A DNA stretch of 11,422 nt from JBBROS01 sp043748985 (GCA_043748985.1 JAYVEG010000198.1:1-11422), one strand, 5' to 3'; shown: positions 1 to 7,035, counted from the stretch's first letter. Notes: generated by a model from the sequence alone, not told the origin. Program-made: numbers and translations.

Positions 1-1
1 C

Positions 2-270
2 GCCAACGGCGACCATTGCGCGGGGTTCACCGCCGACGGCGGTTGGTTGCCCCCCGACCTCGTCGACGCCGCGGACAACAGGCTGACCATCCCGGTCCCG
101 GTCGCAAGCGACGTGCATGCCGTCGCCAGGACGCTTTGCGGCGGAAGCGTCACCGTGGCGATGCCGGAGGCCGAGGCAGCGGTCCTCACGCTTAGGCTCC
201 TGCGGCTGGCCCGCCGCGCGGGCCAGGGCGCCGACGACTATATCAGCAAGCTGCGCGGCCTGGTCGCCGC
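2..270 (+). pseudogene. N-terminal fragment of the AAA+/M41 protease, out of frame with the rest
   Basis: This frame is open from the left edge and reads as good protein (for example LPPDLVDAADNRLTIPVP, then a helical stretch ending DDYISKLRGLV) with high third-position GC. After about base 268 it turns into Arg/Pro-rich text typical of a wrong frame, while the frame one base back (-1) carries on into the protease domain. I infer that this is the N-terminal region of the same protein, separated by a one-base loss or an equivalent +2 change around 260-290. The true start is outside the window. No slippery heptamer for programmed -1 frameshifting is visible. The alternative, two separate genes, is less likely because the GTG at 292 has no well-spaced ribosome-binding site and starts inside a linker. 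Confidence 0.5.
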
Positions 271-291
271 GAGAAGGCCGCCACGCCGGCA

Positions 292-1581
292 GTGCCGGCG
301 TCCACCTCGCCCCGCGACGCGCCGACGCCCGACCGTCGGCACGGCATGGACGAGGCTGTCGCGTGGGGGATGGCGGTCGCCCGCGACCTCGAAGGGTTCA
401 AGGCGGGGCGGCTCCCGTGGTCGGCGGTCGACCGGGGCTGCCTGCTGTCCGGGCCGCCCGGCTGCGGGAAGACGCTGTTCGCGCGGGCGCTGGCGGCAAG
501 CTGCGGCGTGCCTTTGGTGACGGGTTCCTACGGCGAGTGGCACGGATCCGGTGAGGCGCAACAGGGATCGTTTCTGAAGGCCATGAGGAAGACGTTCGAG
601 ACGGCACGCTCGCACCCGGCCTGCATCCTGTTCGTCGACGAGATCGACTCCTTCCCGGACCGCGCCACCGTGACCCACCGCCAAGCCAGCTACGAGATCC
701 AGGTCGTCAACTCGCTCCTGTCCGAGATCGACGGGGCCTCGGTGCACCACGGCACGGTCCTCGTTGGCGCCTGCAACCACCCGGAGAAACTCGACCCGGC
801 GCTGGTGCGTAGCGGGCGGCTCGACCGCCATGTCCGCATCGGCCTGCCGGACCGTCGCGCGCTGGTCGCCATCCTGCGGGAGCACCTTGGGACGGACCTG
901 GTGGACGACGACCTTTCCGCGGCGGCCCTGGTGGCGACCGGGTCGAGTGGGGCGGACTGCGAACGGCTGGTGCGCGGGGCGCGTCGCCGCGCCCGGTCCG
1001 GGGGGCGGGCCATGGTGCGGTCCGACCTGCTTGACGAGATCGGCGGCACCGATGCCCGTTCGTTGGAGGGACAGCGGCTCGCTGCCGTTCACGAGGCCGG
1101 GCATGCCGTTGCGGCCTGCATTCTATGGCCCGGCCGCCTGCGTATGGTTACCCTGCGCGGTGACGACGGTGGCGGGGGGTTCACCGCCATGACCTCCCCG
1201 TCGTATAGCCTCGTGCGTCCGGCCGATCTGCGGGACCGCCTGGTCCTGCTTCTGGCTGGGCGCGCGTCCGAGGAGGAGGTCTTCGGCACGGCGTCGTCGG
1301 GCGCGGGCGGGTCGGCCGACAGCGACCTCGCGCGTGCCACCGGGATCGCGGTCACGGCCTCGGCCGCGTTCGGGCTGGACGAGGTGTGCGGACTGGTCTG
1401 GCGCGGCATGCCCGAACCCCACCTTCTCCCCGGCATGCTGGCCGCCGATCCCGCGCTCGCGGGCCGCGTCCGCATCCAGCTCGACGAGGCATATGCGGCG
1501 GCGCGCGATCTCGTCTGGTCGCATCTCGACGCGCCGGAGGTCGAGGCCATCGTGGCCCGGTGCGCCGGGAGTCGCCTATGA
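292..1581 (+). CDS. FtsH-like ATP-dependent zinc metalloprotease (AAA+ plus peptidase M41)
   Basis: An ATP-driven protease that would unfold proteins with its AAA+ ring and cut them at a zinc site. Counting from the GTG at 292, Walker A GPPGCGKT is at residues 54-61, Walker B ILFVDE at 112-117, and SGRLDR at 174-179 supplies the arginine-finger region. The M41 zinc motif HEAGH is at 267-271, and the third zinc ligand is probably Asp345 in SADSDLARAT. The catalytic set therefore looks complete. The visible 429 aa have no transmembrane segment, unlike classical membrane-bound FtsH; whether one lies further upstream cannot be seen. The true start is probably upstream in the other frame (see the fragment at 2-270). 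The stop overlaps the next start as ATGA, indicating translational coupling with the phosphoesterase. It resembles the divergent stand-alone AAA/M41 proteins of alphaproteobacterial plasmids more than housekeeping FtsH. Confidence 0.87.
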   Translation: MPASTSPRDAPTPDRRHGMDEAVAWGMAVARDLEGFKAGRLPWSAVDRGCLLSGPPGCGKTLFARALAASCGVPLVTGSYGEWHGSGEAQQGSFLKAMRKTFETARSHPACILFVDEIDSFPDRATVTHRQASYEIQVVNSLLSEIDGASVHHGTVLVGACNHPEKLDPALVRSGRLDRHVRIGLPDRRALVAILREHLGTDLVDDDLSAAALVATGSSGADCERLVRGARRRARSGGRAMVRSDLLDEIGGTDARSLEGQRLAAVHEAGHAVAACILWPGRLRMVTLRGDDGGGGFTAMTSPSYSLVRPADLRDRLVLLLAGRASEEEVFGTASSGAGGSADSDLARATGIAVTASAAFGLDEVCGLVWRGMPEPHLLPGMLAADPALAGRVRIQLDEAYAAARDLVWSHLDAPEVEAIVARCAGSRL

Positions 1582-2258
1582 CCGGGGACAACGTCATCTA
1601 CGGCGACCCCCACGGCGAGTGGCGGCCGCTGCTCAGGGCTTGCCAGGAGGACCGCCCCGACGGGGTGGTCCTCCTGGGGGACTGCGATCTTGACCTGCCG
1701 CTTCGGCAGCGGCTCGGGCGGCTATTCGACGCGGGCATCCGGGTGCTCTGGATCCCGGGCAACCACGACGCCGACACCGAGGAGTTCCACGACCGCCTGT
1801 GGGGCGACCACCCGGAAGGCAACGTCCACGCAGGGTGGGCACGCGTGGGCAGCCTCACCGTCGTAAGCCTCGGCGCCGTATTCAAGGGTCGCGTCTGGTA
1901 TCCCCGGTCCGCGGCCGCGGACCCGCTGCACGCCTCGCGGCAGGACTTCATGCGGCGCCTGCCGCGGACCAGCCGCTGGCGCGACGGGCTACCACGGGAC
2001 ATGCGCGACGCCATCTCTCCCGAGGACGCCGCCGCGTTGGGGAAACTCCGGGCCGAGGTGCTCGTCACCCACGAGGCGCCGACAACGCACCGCCACGGCT
2101 TCGCGGGCATTGACGGGGCGGCGAGGCTATGCGGGGCGCGGCTGGTCGTGCACGGGCACCACCACGAGAGCTATGTCTCCGCGCTGCCCGACGGTACCCC
2201 GGTCCGCAGTCTGGCCAGGGCCGAGGTGTTCCGGGTCTCGCGGGAGACGCTCGGATGA
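1578..2258 (+). CDS. calcineurin-like metallophosphoesterase
   Basis: A 226-aa metal-dependent phosphoesterase. All the family motifs are present in order: GDPHG at residues 9-13, GDCD at 34-37, GNHD at 61-64, VTHE at 163-166 and GHHH at 193-196. These bind the two metal ions and suggest an active enzyme. The substrate cannot be told from sequence; relatives act on nucleotides, nucleic acids or phosphoproteins. It is probably cytoplasmic, with no signal peptide or membrane segment. The ATG is preferred because a GGGAG lies six bases upstream (1567-1571) inside the preceding gene, and because the protein begins at the expected first strand (NVIYGDPHG). Open sequence upstream of it is only a shadow of the protease gene. 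It overlaps the protease by ATGA, and its own stop overlaps the next start in the same way, so the three starts form one translation-coupled unit. Confidence 0.9.
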   Translation: MTGDNVIYGDPHGEWRPLLRACQEDRPDGVVLLGDCDLDLPLRQRLGRLFDAGIRVLWIPGNHDADTEEFHDRLWGDHPEGNVHAGWARVGSLTVVSLGAVFKGRVWYPRSAAADPLHASRQDFMRRLPRTSRWRDGLPRDMRDAISPEDAAALGKLRAEVLVTHEAPTTHRHGFAGIDGAARLCGARLVVHGHHHESYVSALPDGTPVRSLARAEVFRVSRETLG

Positions 2259-2821
2259 TCCGGTTCTTGGACTTCGAGGCGAGCTTGCTGGGTAGAGACT
2301 CGTTCTTGATCGAGGTCGCCTGGATGGACGGGAACGAGCGCTGCGGGAGCGATGCGGCCCCGTACGATCCACCGTGCCCTGCCGAACGCGGAGGGCACGT
2401 GGCCGACATGGCGGGCCGCCGGGGACGGGGTGGCGCGGCGCGTCGAGGGGAGGGCGTCGCCATCAGAGACCATCCCATCCCGTCCGGGGCGGCCCGGGGC
2501 GGCAAGCCCGTGGCCGCGTGCCACGCCGCCGGTACTGGACTCGCGACCTCGCGGGGTCAGTCCCCGGGGTCGTTGCGCGGGACTGGCCGGACCACTGGAG
2601 CCTGGTCGCGATCCGTGGTCCCAGTTTGGGCCCGCCAGGGAGACATGCGCCCGGATGGCGGGTCGGCCCTCGCAACACCAGGATCATCTCGCCGCCGCTC
2701 GTCGCGAGCCTGCATCCCGAACTGCGGAGGCACCTGGCTCGCGCGTCGCGGACGTGGGGGTTGGGCGGTGTACGGGACTGACGGGACCGCGACCACCACC
2801 ACTACCGGGAGCCTGCCGTGA
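2255..2821 (+). pseudogene. probable decayed DnaQ-like (DEDD) 3'-5' exonuclease
   Basis: The start is convincing: ATG overlaps the phosphoesterase stop as ATGA, a GGGAG (2242-2246) lies eight bases upstream, and the first residues MIRFLDFEAS contain the D-x-E motif I of DEDD exonucleases. About 30 residues with excellent codon bias follow. After about 2345 this frame becomes Gly/Arg/Ala-rich with no recognisable ExoII or ExoIII motif, although it stays open to a TGA at 2819-2821. The frame one base back has better third-position GC and more protein-like text from about 2560 to its stop at 2781 (DWPDHWSLVAIRG, later TRIISPPLVASLHPELRRHL). I infer a gene broken by one or more indels, possibly with remains of a second small gene at the 3' end. 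The alternative is one 188-aa protein of unusual composition. Confidence 0.45.
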
Positions 2822-3036
2822 CGAGCCGCGAACTCCAGGAAGGCGAGCGGATCGGGCGGTTTGTCGTGCTCCGGGACCGTGACGGGCAGCTGCACGCCGT
2901 GTCCGCAACGGGCGTGGGCGCGGTCTGCGAAACCGACGACGGCACCATCCTCATGTTGCTCGGCGGACGCCTGATCCATGTCCACCGATCCATGGCGGTG
3001 GTCCTGGCGTGGCTCGACGGCAGGGGGGCGGCATGA
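2818..3036 (+). CDS. 72-aa protein of unknown function
   Basis: A small, probably cytoplasmic protein that I do not recognise. It reads as a compact beta-rich domain (RFVVLRDRDGQLHAVSATGVGAV, then DGTILMLLGGRLIHVH) ending in a short hydrophobic helix (SMAVVLAWL). Codon use strongly favours G/C at third positions. The GTG start is supported by GGGAG six bases upstream (2807-2811) and by its GTGA overlap with the frame running from the DnaQ-like start. The pattern of expression sites argues that it belongs to the same operon as the protease and phosphoesterase. Its stop overlaps an ATG as ATGA. Confidence 0.6.
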   Translation: MTSRELQEGERIGRFVVLRDRDGQLHAVSATGVGAVCETDDGTILMLLGGRLIHVHRSMAVVLAWLDGRGAA

Positions 3037-3143
3037 ACCCGATCGCGCCCGCAAACGTCCACGTGGACGGAACCGGCATGCGCCCGCCCTGGGGCAGGGA
3101 CACCGCCCCACCGTCCCTCATACCCCTGCCCGCGCAGGGATAG
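3033..3143 (+). CDS. 36-aa proline-rich micro-ORF
   Basis: A short ORF whose ATG overlaps the preceding stop as ATGA, with a G-rich stretch just upstream that could act as a ribosome-binding site. The product (MNPIAPANVHVDGTGMRPPW and a Pro-rich tail) has no recognisable domain. Its only support is position and coupling, so it may be a remnant or chance ORF. Bases 3144-3220 behind it hold no gene I can support. Confidence 0.25.
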   Translation: MNPIAPANVHVDGTGMRPPWGRDTAPPSLIPLPAQG

Positions 3144-3220
3144 GCGGGACATCACCCCCGTCTGACCTGCCAAGCCGCCGCTCCCACGAGAGCACAGCGA
3201 CACGAGAAGCAGGAGAACCC

Positions 3221-3337
3221 ATGATTACCGTCAAGTCGGATGGATGGCCGGTCCGCGTCGACCCCGCGCGAGGACTCGCGTGCGACACGGTGCCCGCCCC
3301 GCAAACCGGTGCGCTCCTCCTGGCAGGTGTGCCATGA
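3221..3337 (+). CDS. 38-aa small protein of unknown function
   Basis: A short ORF with a good ribosome-binding site (AGGAG at 3211-3215, five bases before the ATG) and G/C-biased third positions. The product contains KSDGWPVRVDPARGLACDTV and ends in ALLLAGVP. I recognise no domain. The stop overlaps the next ATG as ATGA. The clean Shine-Dalgarno site makes it more credible than the 36-aa ORF before it. Confidence 0.4.
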   Translation: MITVKSDGWPVRVDPARGLACDTVPAPQTGALLLAGVP

Positions 3338-3456
3338 GCGGCGCGTCCTGGCACAACCAGTTTGCCTCACAGAGGATGGCGCGCCACGAAGAAGTCCATA
3401 GCTTCGCCCGCCTGGAGAGCTTGGATAGGGTATCAATAGCTACGCTGGCGGAATGA
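3334..3456 (+). CDS. 40-aa small protein of unknown function
   Basis: A short ORF coupled by ATGA to the 38-aa ORF. Its product is basic to neutral and partly helical (ASQRMARHEEVHSFARLESL). GC bias is weaker here than in the genes upstream, as DNA composition begins to change. No known domain. The 48 bases to the next gene, which is convergent, show no strong terminator hairpin. Confidence 0.35.
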   Translation: MSGASWHNQFASQRMARHEEVHSFARLESLDRVSIATLAE

Positions 3457-3504
3457 AGGGGTACCTGCGACCGGCCCATTAAGCTTCATGTTTAAGTACA
3501 GCAC

Positions 3505-3801
3505 CTATCCCCCGGCCAGAGCCATGGACCAAGTGGTCATGTCCTGAACACGTTTCGGATCTTCCACCAATTCAGCGGTGGCCTCATTTGGAGGGTCGCT
3601 GCGAAGCACCGTCGTAAATCCCAATTCCTCATGCCGCAGGGTCTGGAATTTGCCCCATGCCTCGTCATGCTTCAAAAAAGGTCCTGCCAAGAGATGGTGC
3701 TTTGATACCGCGAACCAAACGGTCATCTCGCTACCGGTCAACGTGACGCGGAAAACCCGTTGTTGACCAGGGCCTCTCGATATTCTCTGTTCGTCGGTCA
3801 T
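3505..3801 (-). CDS. 98-aa protein of unknown function
   Basis: A small soluble protein that I do not recognise. It has an N-terminal beta-strand pair (RVFRVTLTGSEMTVWFAVS), a helical middle (KHDEAWGKFQTLRHEE) and an acidic segment (NEATAELVEDPKRVQD). The ATG at 3801 is chosen over an upstream in-frame start because AAGGAG (complement of 3806-3811) sits four bases before it. The gene is visibly less GC-rich than its neighbours and uses many A/T-ending codons, suggesting a separate origin. It is convergent with the micro-ORF chain. The 152 bases behind its start (3802-3953) hold no gene I can support. Confidence 0.6.
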   Translation of the reverse strand: MTDEQRISRGPGQQRVFRVTLTGSEMTVWFAVSKHHLLAGPFLKHDEAWGKFQTLRHEELGFTTVLRSDPPNEATAELVEDPKRVQDMTTWSMALAGG

Positions 3802-3953
3802 GCCGCTCCTTAGATCACCAAACGGAAGAATCGCCGCCACCGGGGATAGCCGTGATGTTCGACCTGCCCATAGTGCTATCTGCTGTTGCAGCGGGGACAT
3901 CCTCCATTCCCGGCCTGATCGAGATCAAGTAGCCGACCGGAGTACGCCCGCCC

Positions 3954-4253
3954 TCAGTAGGGAACCCGTCGTGTCCCAACTGCTCCGGTGTAGGGATTGA
4001 CGTTGCCCCGGGCGTCGTAGTTGTCGCGCATCGTGCCGTTTGGATTCGTCTGCTGGTGGGGCGCGACATAGGTTCCGTTTCGGGTCGTGTAGCCGCGCAT
4101 CGAATGCGACGACGAGTTGGATCCCGTGCCGCCGTAGCTTCCCGAGTGGCCACCCCCGCCCGACGAGGGTCCTCCGCCCCCACCACCCCGCGCCAGCACA
4201 GGCGTCGAGAAACCGACCGCCACGACACACGCGAGCGCAACCAACTTGTTCAT
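3954..4253 (-). CDS. small secreted glycine-rich protein
   Basis: A 99-aa exported protein. Residues 1-21 are a typical signal peptide (Lys at position 3, hydrophobic core LVALACVVAVGF, cleavage after PVLA). A low-complexity Gly/Ser stretch follows to about residue 50. The C-terminal part has the pattern MRGYTTRNGTYVAPHQQTNP and then GNVNPYTGAVGT. From memory, GTYV-P-H with NPYTG is a widespread signature of small periplasmic or envelope proteins in proteobacteria, of unknown function. The ATG at 4253 is preferred because it begins the signal peptide and has a GGGG-type site upstream. It is divergent from the HNH gene, with 96 bases between them. A related GY-x3-NGT-x-V-x2-H pattern ends the membrane protein at 5335-7035. 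Confidence 0.75.
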   Translation of the reverse strand: MNKLVALACVVAVGFSTPVLARGGGGGGPSSGGGGHSGSYGGTGSNSSSHSMRGYTTRNGTYVAPHQQTNPNGTMRDNYDARGNVNPYTGAVGTRRVPY

Positions 4254-4288
4254 CAACCGACCCCTGCTGAGTGAATGCATGATGCCCG

Positions 4289-4319
4289 CCGGACCTGTTG
4301 CCGGCCAGGTCAAGTCCGG
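4289..4319. repeat. imperfect inverted repeat between divergent genes
   Basis: GACCTG at 4292-4297 is matched by CAGGTC at 4306-4311 around an 8-base loop, with flanking CCGGA (4289-4293) and TCCGG (4315-4319) extending the symmetry. It lies in the 96-base gap between the secreted-protein gene and the HNH gene, where an operator could control both. Short GC-rich symmetry is common by chance here, so this is weak. Confidence 0.25.
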
Positions 4320-4349
4320 GATAACGAACCCGCATCGGTGGGAGTCTCC

Positions 4350-5273
4350 ATGGCAAAAGGCGTTCTCGATACTCGTGGCGGCTCCGGCTACGATGACGAC
4401 ATCGTGGAGCGCTACCACTTCCCGAACCGCTACCTAGCCATCGCGCAGCGGTTGGTCGGGGACTGGATCGTCTACCGGGAACCCCGTCGAAATGGCGGCC
4501 GTTCCGGCTACGTCGCCAGCGCCCGCGTGACCCGGATCGACGCCGACCCGAACCTGCCGGGACACTCCTTCGCCCGCATCGGTGACTACCTGCCCTTCGA
4601 CGCGGTTGTCCCGCTGGACGGGCCGGGGGGCGCCTACGAAGGAGTTCTGAGAGCCGCGGGCGCACCGGCGCGCCGTGGCGTCGCGCTTCAGGGACGTTCG
4701 ATCCGCACCATCGCGGAGGGAGATTTCGCAGCCATCCTCTTGGCGGGCTTGCGCGAGACGTTGTCCCCCGCCAACGCGGTCCGCCTGGAACTGGACCGCT
4801 CGAACGTCCGCGAAGCCGACCTCGCCCTGGTCGAGGCACCTTTGGTCGAGCAGGAGCGCCGGGTGTCGCAGATCCTGCTCAGCCGCAAGATCCGCGACGC
4901 CAACTTCCGCCGCCAAGTCTGCGACGCATACGGGGACCGTTGCGCCGTCACCCGGCTGCGCATCGTCAACGGCGGCGGCAAGAGCGAGGTCCAGGCGGCA
5001 CACATTTGGCCGGTGCAGGACGGAGGTCCCGACGTGGTCCAGAACGGCCTTGCCCTGTCAGCCACCGCCCACTGGCTGTTCGACCGGCACCTGATCTCCC
5101 TGACGGACGACTACGGACTGCTCGTCTCGCACAACAAGGTGCCCGCCGAACTCAGGAGCCTGTTCGAGGGGCAGCTACGGCGCGTGCACCTGCCCGACGA
5201 CGAGAGGCTCTGGCCGCACCCGGCCTACGTCGCGCGGCACCGGGAGGCCTACCTGTCGTCCTGGGGCGAATAG
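4350..5273 (+). CDS. HNH endonuclease with N-terminal PUA-like reader domain (putative type IV restriction)
   Basis: A 307-aa protein with a C-terminal HNH nuclease domain of the HNH_2 type (PF13391-like). A Cys pair lies in CDAYGDRCAVTRL (191-203), the catalytic motif AAHI at 216-219, GG-x-D at 225-228, NGL at 232-234 and LFDRHLIS at 243-250. The N-terminal 90 residues (RYHFPNRYL, VGDWIVYREPRR, GYVASARVTRI) resemble domains I remember in front of this HNH type. They look PUA/EVE-like, which in other proteins read modified bases; that assignment is inference. The architecture suggests a modification-dependent restriction enzyme cutting foreign DNA. The ATG is chosen because GGGAG (4340-4344) lies five bases upstream and the conserved text begins here. 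No methyltransferase gene accompanies it on this strand, which fits a type IV enzyme. All key HNH residues look intact. Confidence 0.85.
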   Translation: MAKGVLDTRGGSGYDDDIVERYHFPNRYLAIAQRLVGDWIVYREPRRNGGRSGYVASARVTRIDADPNLPGHSFARIGDYLPFDAVVPLDGPGGAYEGVLRAAGAPARRGVALQGRSIRTIAEGDFAAILLAGLRETLSPANAVRLELDRSNVREADLALVEAPLVEQERRVSQILLSRKIRDANFRRQVCDAYGDRCAVTRLRIVNGGGKSEVQAAHIWPVQDGGPDVVQNGLALSATAHWLFDRHLISLTDDYGLLVSHNKVPAELRSLFEGQLRRVHLPDDERLWPHPAYVARHREAYLSSWGE

Positions 5274-5334
5274 GGAAAGCGCCCGAGAGGCGGCGTCTGT
5301 GCTTCCTGCGGCTGGTGCGATGCGGGCCATGATG

Positions 5335-7035
5335 TCACCTCCGGCTTCCGCGCCCCGTCCCCTGCCCGGGCGCTGCCCGATCGTGAGACTGCACATGCGT
5401 TCCGTTTAATCGGTCGTAACCCTCGACGTGAACCGTGCGCGGCGTGCCCGGTGGTTGCACGGTCGGCGCCGGTACGGCCGTGCGCGACGGAATGGATGCG
5501 GCGCCGCCTCCATCCGCATCGCCGGAGGACGGTGGAGGGATGTAGCGCGGCGCATCGTCCGGTCGCACGTAGGCGGCCGCAGATGTCCCGGATGACGGCG
5601 TGCCGGTCTCCATCGGCAGCGTCACCAGGGGCGTGATCACCGGTGGTGGGATGCGATCCACGCGGCAAGTCTTCGCCATGGAAATGTAACCCCTGCCGCA
5701 CTCCTGCCCGACGCGCGCCGGTTGACCGACGTGGCAGACCCGTCCGACGGGAATGCATGCGTTCCCGCACGGGTTACCGATCAGGCAGTGCTGCACGCCT
5801 CTGATGGGCGCCCGCCACGGGGTTGGCGGGTCCACGAACAGCCCTCCTGGAGCCTGATCGGCAACGTTAGCCACTTTTGTCTCCCGCGGCTCGGGGTGGA
5901 CGACCCTTGCGAAGCAGCGCACGGCGACCGTCGCCGCCAGGTCCGGGTTGGCTTCCAGGGCCGTAGCGATCAGGGTGTCGCCGCGGAGCAGCACCTCGTC
6001 GAACCGGGCCGGGGAGATCAGGGCACCTGGGGCGGCGAATGCCACCGTCGCGTGCGCCGCGGCCAGGGACACAGCCATGATCGCCATGACGGCGACGGCC
6101 TGCCGAAGGAACCAGATCATCAAGGCCCTGTCCTCGACCTGATCGTAGAAACGCCTCCGGTCATCCGTCTGCCGCCGGTAGTTCCCGGAGATCTCCGATA
6201 CCACGGCCGTCCTGGCTCGTTCCAGGGCGGCGGCCTTTTCCATCAGCGCAGCCATCCCCGTCCGCATGCGGGCGGCCTCGCGGCGTCCCCGGACCCGCCC
6301 GACAACGTTGAGCCGTTCCCGCCAGGTCGGCTCGGTGGTTTGGGCCAACCCAGACTCGCGTTCGGCCATGGCACTCCGCGTCGCGGCGATCTCGGCGACG
6401 ATGCGCGCGAGTTTGGCCTCCAGCCCGCGCCTGTCCTCCGCGAGCGCCATGGACGGCACGTACGGCACCACCGCGGGGGATATTCGGCCCAGGCGATGCG
6501 AGAGCCAAGCCAGGGAACCACACAGTACGGCCATGCCCGGGAGGAGCCAGTTCGGCAACACCGGTTTGCCGAACCGGTCGGCTTCGTACGCGGCCTGGAC
6601 GACCTCCACGGCGAGGCTGGCCAGGTAGATCCGGTCGCCACCCGAAGCCTCGCGGCGGACAAGCGGTTCCACCGCTTGCGACAGGCAGTTCGTCCCCAGG
6701 CCTCGTGACAGGGCCTCGGTGGCGACCAGGCGCGTCCCGTCCATCCGCTGCGGGTCGAAGAGGATGTCCAGCCGGAGCGGGTGACTTGCTGCTTCAATCC
6801 CGCGACTGAACGCCACTGTGCCCCGCTCGCCATCTTCGTTGATGCTGACGGCGATCCCGGCGTCGGTGAGCAGACGCGTAGCTTCGCCTTGCAGGCCCGG
6901 CTCGGACGGAGTGTCCCCGGCGACGGCGCGCCAAGCCCGGTCGGCACATGGCAACATGGAGACGAGGGCGAACCAAACCGCGGCAACTGTAAAGAGCAGG
7001 GTGGGCCAGGTCCGTCTGGGCGTGGCAAGTGTCAT
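5335..7035 (-). CDS. membrane protein with cytoplasmic coiled coil and Cys-rich periplasmic tail
   Basis: A 566-aa integral membrane protein of unknown function. Hydrophobic segments lie at about residues 10-29, 158-178 and 304-336. Between the second and third is a charged helical region (about 198-298) that looks like a coiled coil. The tail has six cysteines in 417-457 (CLIGNPCGNACIPVGRVC, then CGRGY and TCRV), a pattern I associate with small disulfide-containing exported domains. A Pro/Ser/Thr-rich linker and the ending VEGYDRLNGTHVQSHDRA follow. The likely topology puts residues 30-157 and the tail in the periplasm and the coiled coil in the cytoplasm. The ATG at 7035 is preferred over one 36 bases upstream because AGGGA (complement of 7042-7046) is six bases before it. 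It is convergent with the HNH gene and 161 bases downstream of the methyltransferase-HNH gene, so it may have its own promoter. Confidence 0.75.
   Translation of the reverse strand: MTLATPRRTWPTLLFTVAAVWFALVSMLPCADRAWRAVAGDTPSEPGLQGEATRLLTDAGIAVSINEDGERGTVAFSRGIEAASHPLRLDILFDPQRMDGTRLVATEALSRGLGTNCLSQAVEPLVRREASGGDRIYLASLAVEVVQAAYEADRFGKPVLPNWLLPGMAVLCGSLAWLSHRLGRISPAVVPYVPSMALAEDRRGLEAKLARIVAEIAATRSAMAERESGLAQTTEPTWRERLNVVGRVRGRREAARMRTGMAALMEKAAALERARTAVVSEISGNYRRQTDDRRRFYDQVEDRALMIWFLRQAVAVMAIMAVSLAAAHATVAFAAPGALISPARFDEVLLRGDTLIATALEANPDLAATVAVRCFARVVHPEPRETKVANVADQAPGGLFVDPPTPWRAPIRGVQHCLIGNPCGNACIPVGRVCHVGQPARVGQECGRGYISMAKTCRVDRIPPPVITPLVTLPMETGTPSSGTSAAAYVRPDDAPRYIPPPSSGDADGGGAASIPSRTAVPAPTVQPPGTPRTVHVEGYDRLNGTHVQSHDRAAPGQGTGRGSRR

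Noticed and set aside
238..1104. Long minus-strand open frame (288 codons) opposite the AAA protease
   Set aside because: It mirrors the high-GC protease gene, whose motifs are unmistakable. The minus-strand product has no domain and an Arg/Pro/Gly/His-rich shadow composition.
3925..4839. Minus-strand open frame of 304 codons overlapping the secreted protein and the HNH gene
   Set aside because: It crosses two genes on opposite strands with convincing signal peptide and nuclease motifs. Its product is Arg/Gly-rich shadow text.
5274..5334. Possible terminator between the convergent HNH and membrane genes (CGCC-GGCG stem near 5282)
   Set aside because: The stem is only four base pairs with no U-tract.
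5722..6708. Plus-strand open frame of 328 codons opposite the membrane protein
   Set aside because: The minus strand has membrane helices, a coiled coil, a Cys-rich domain and a ribosome-binding site. The plus-strand text is low-complexity Gly/Arg/His/Pro typical of antisense frames.
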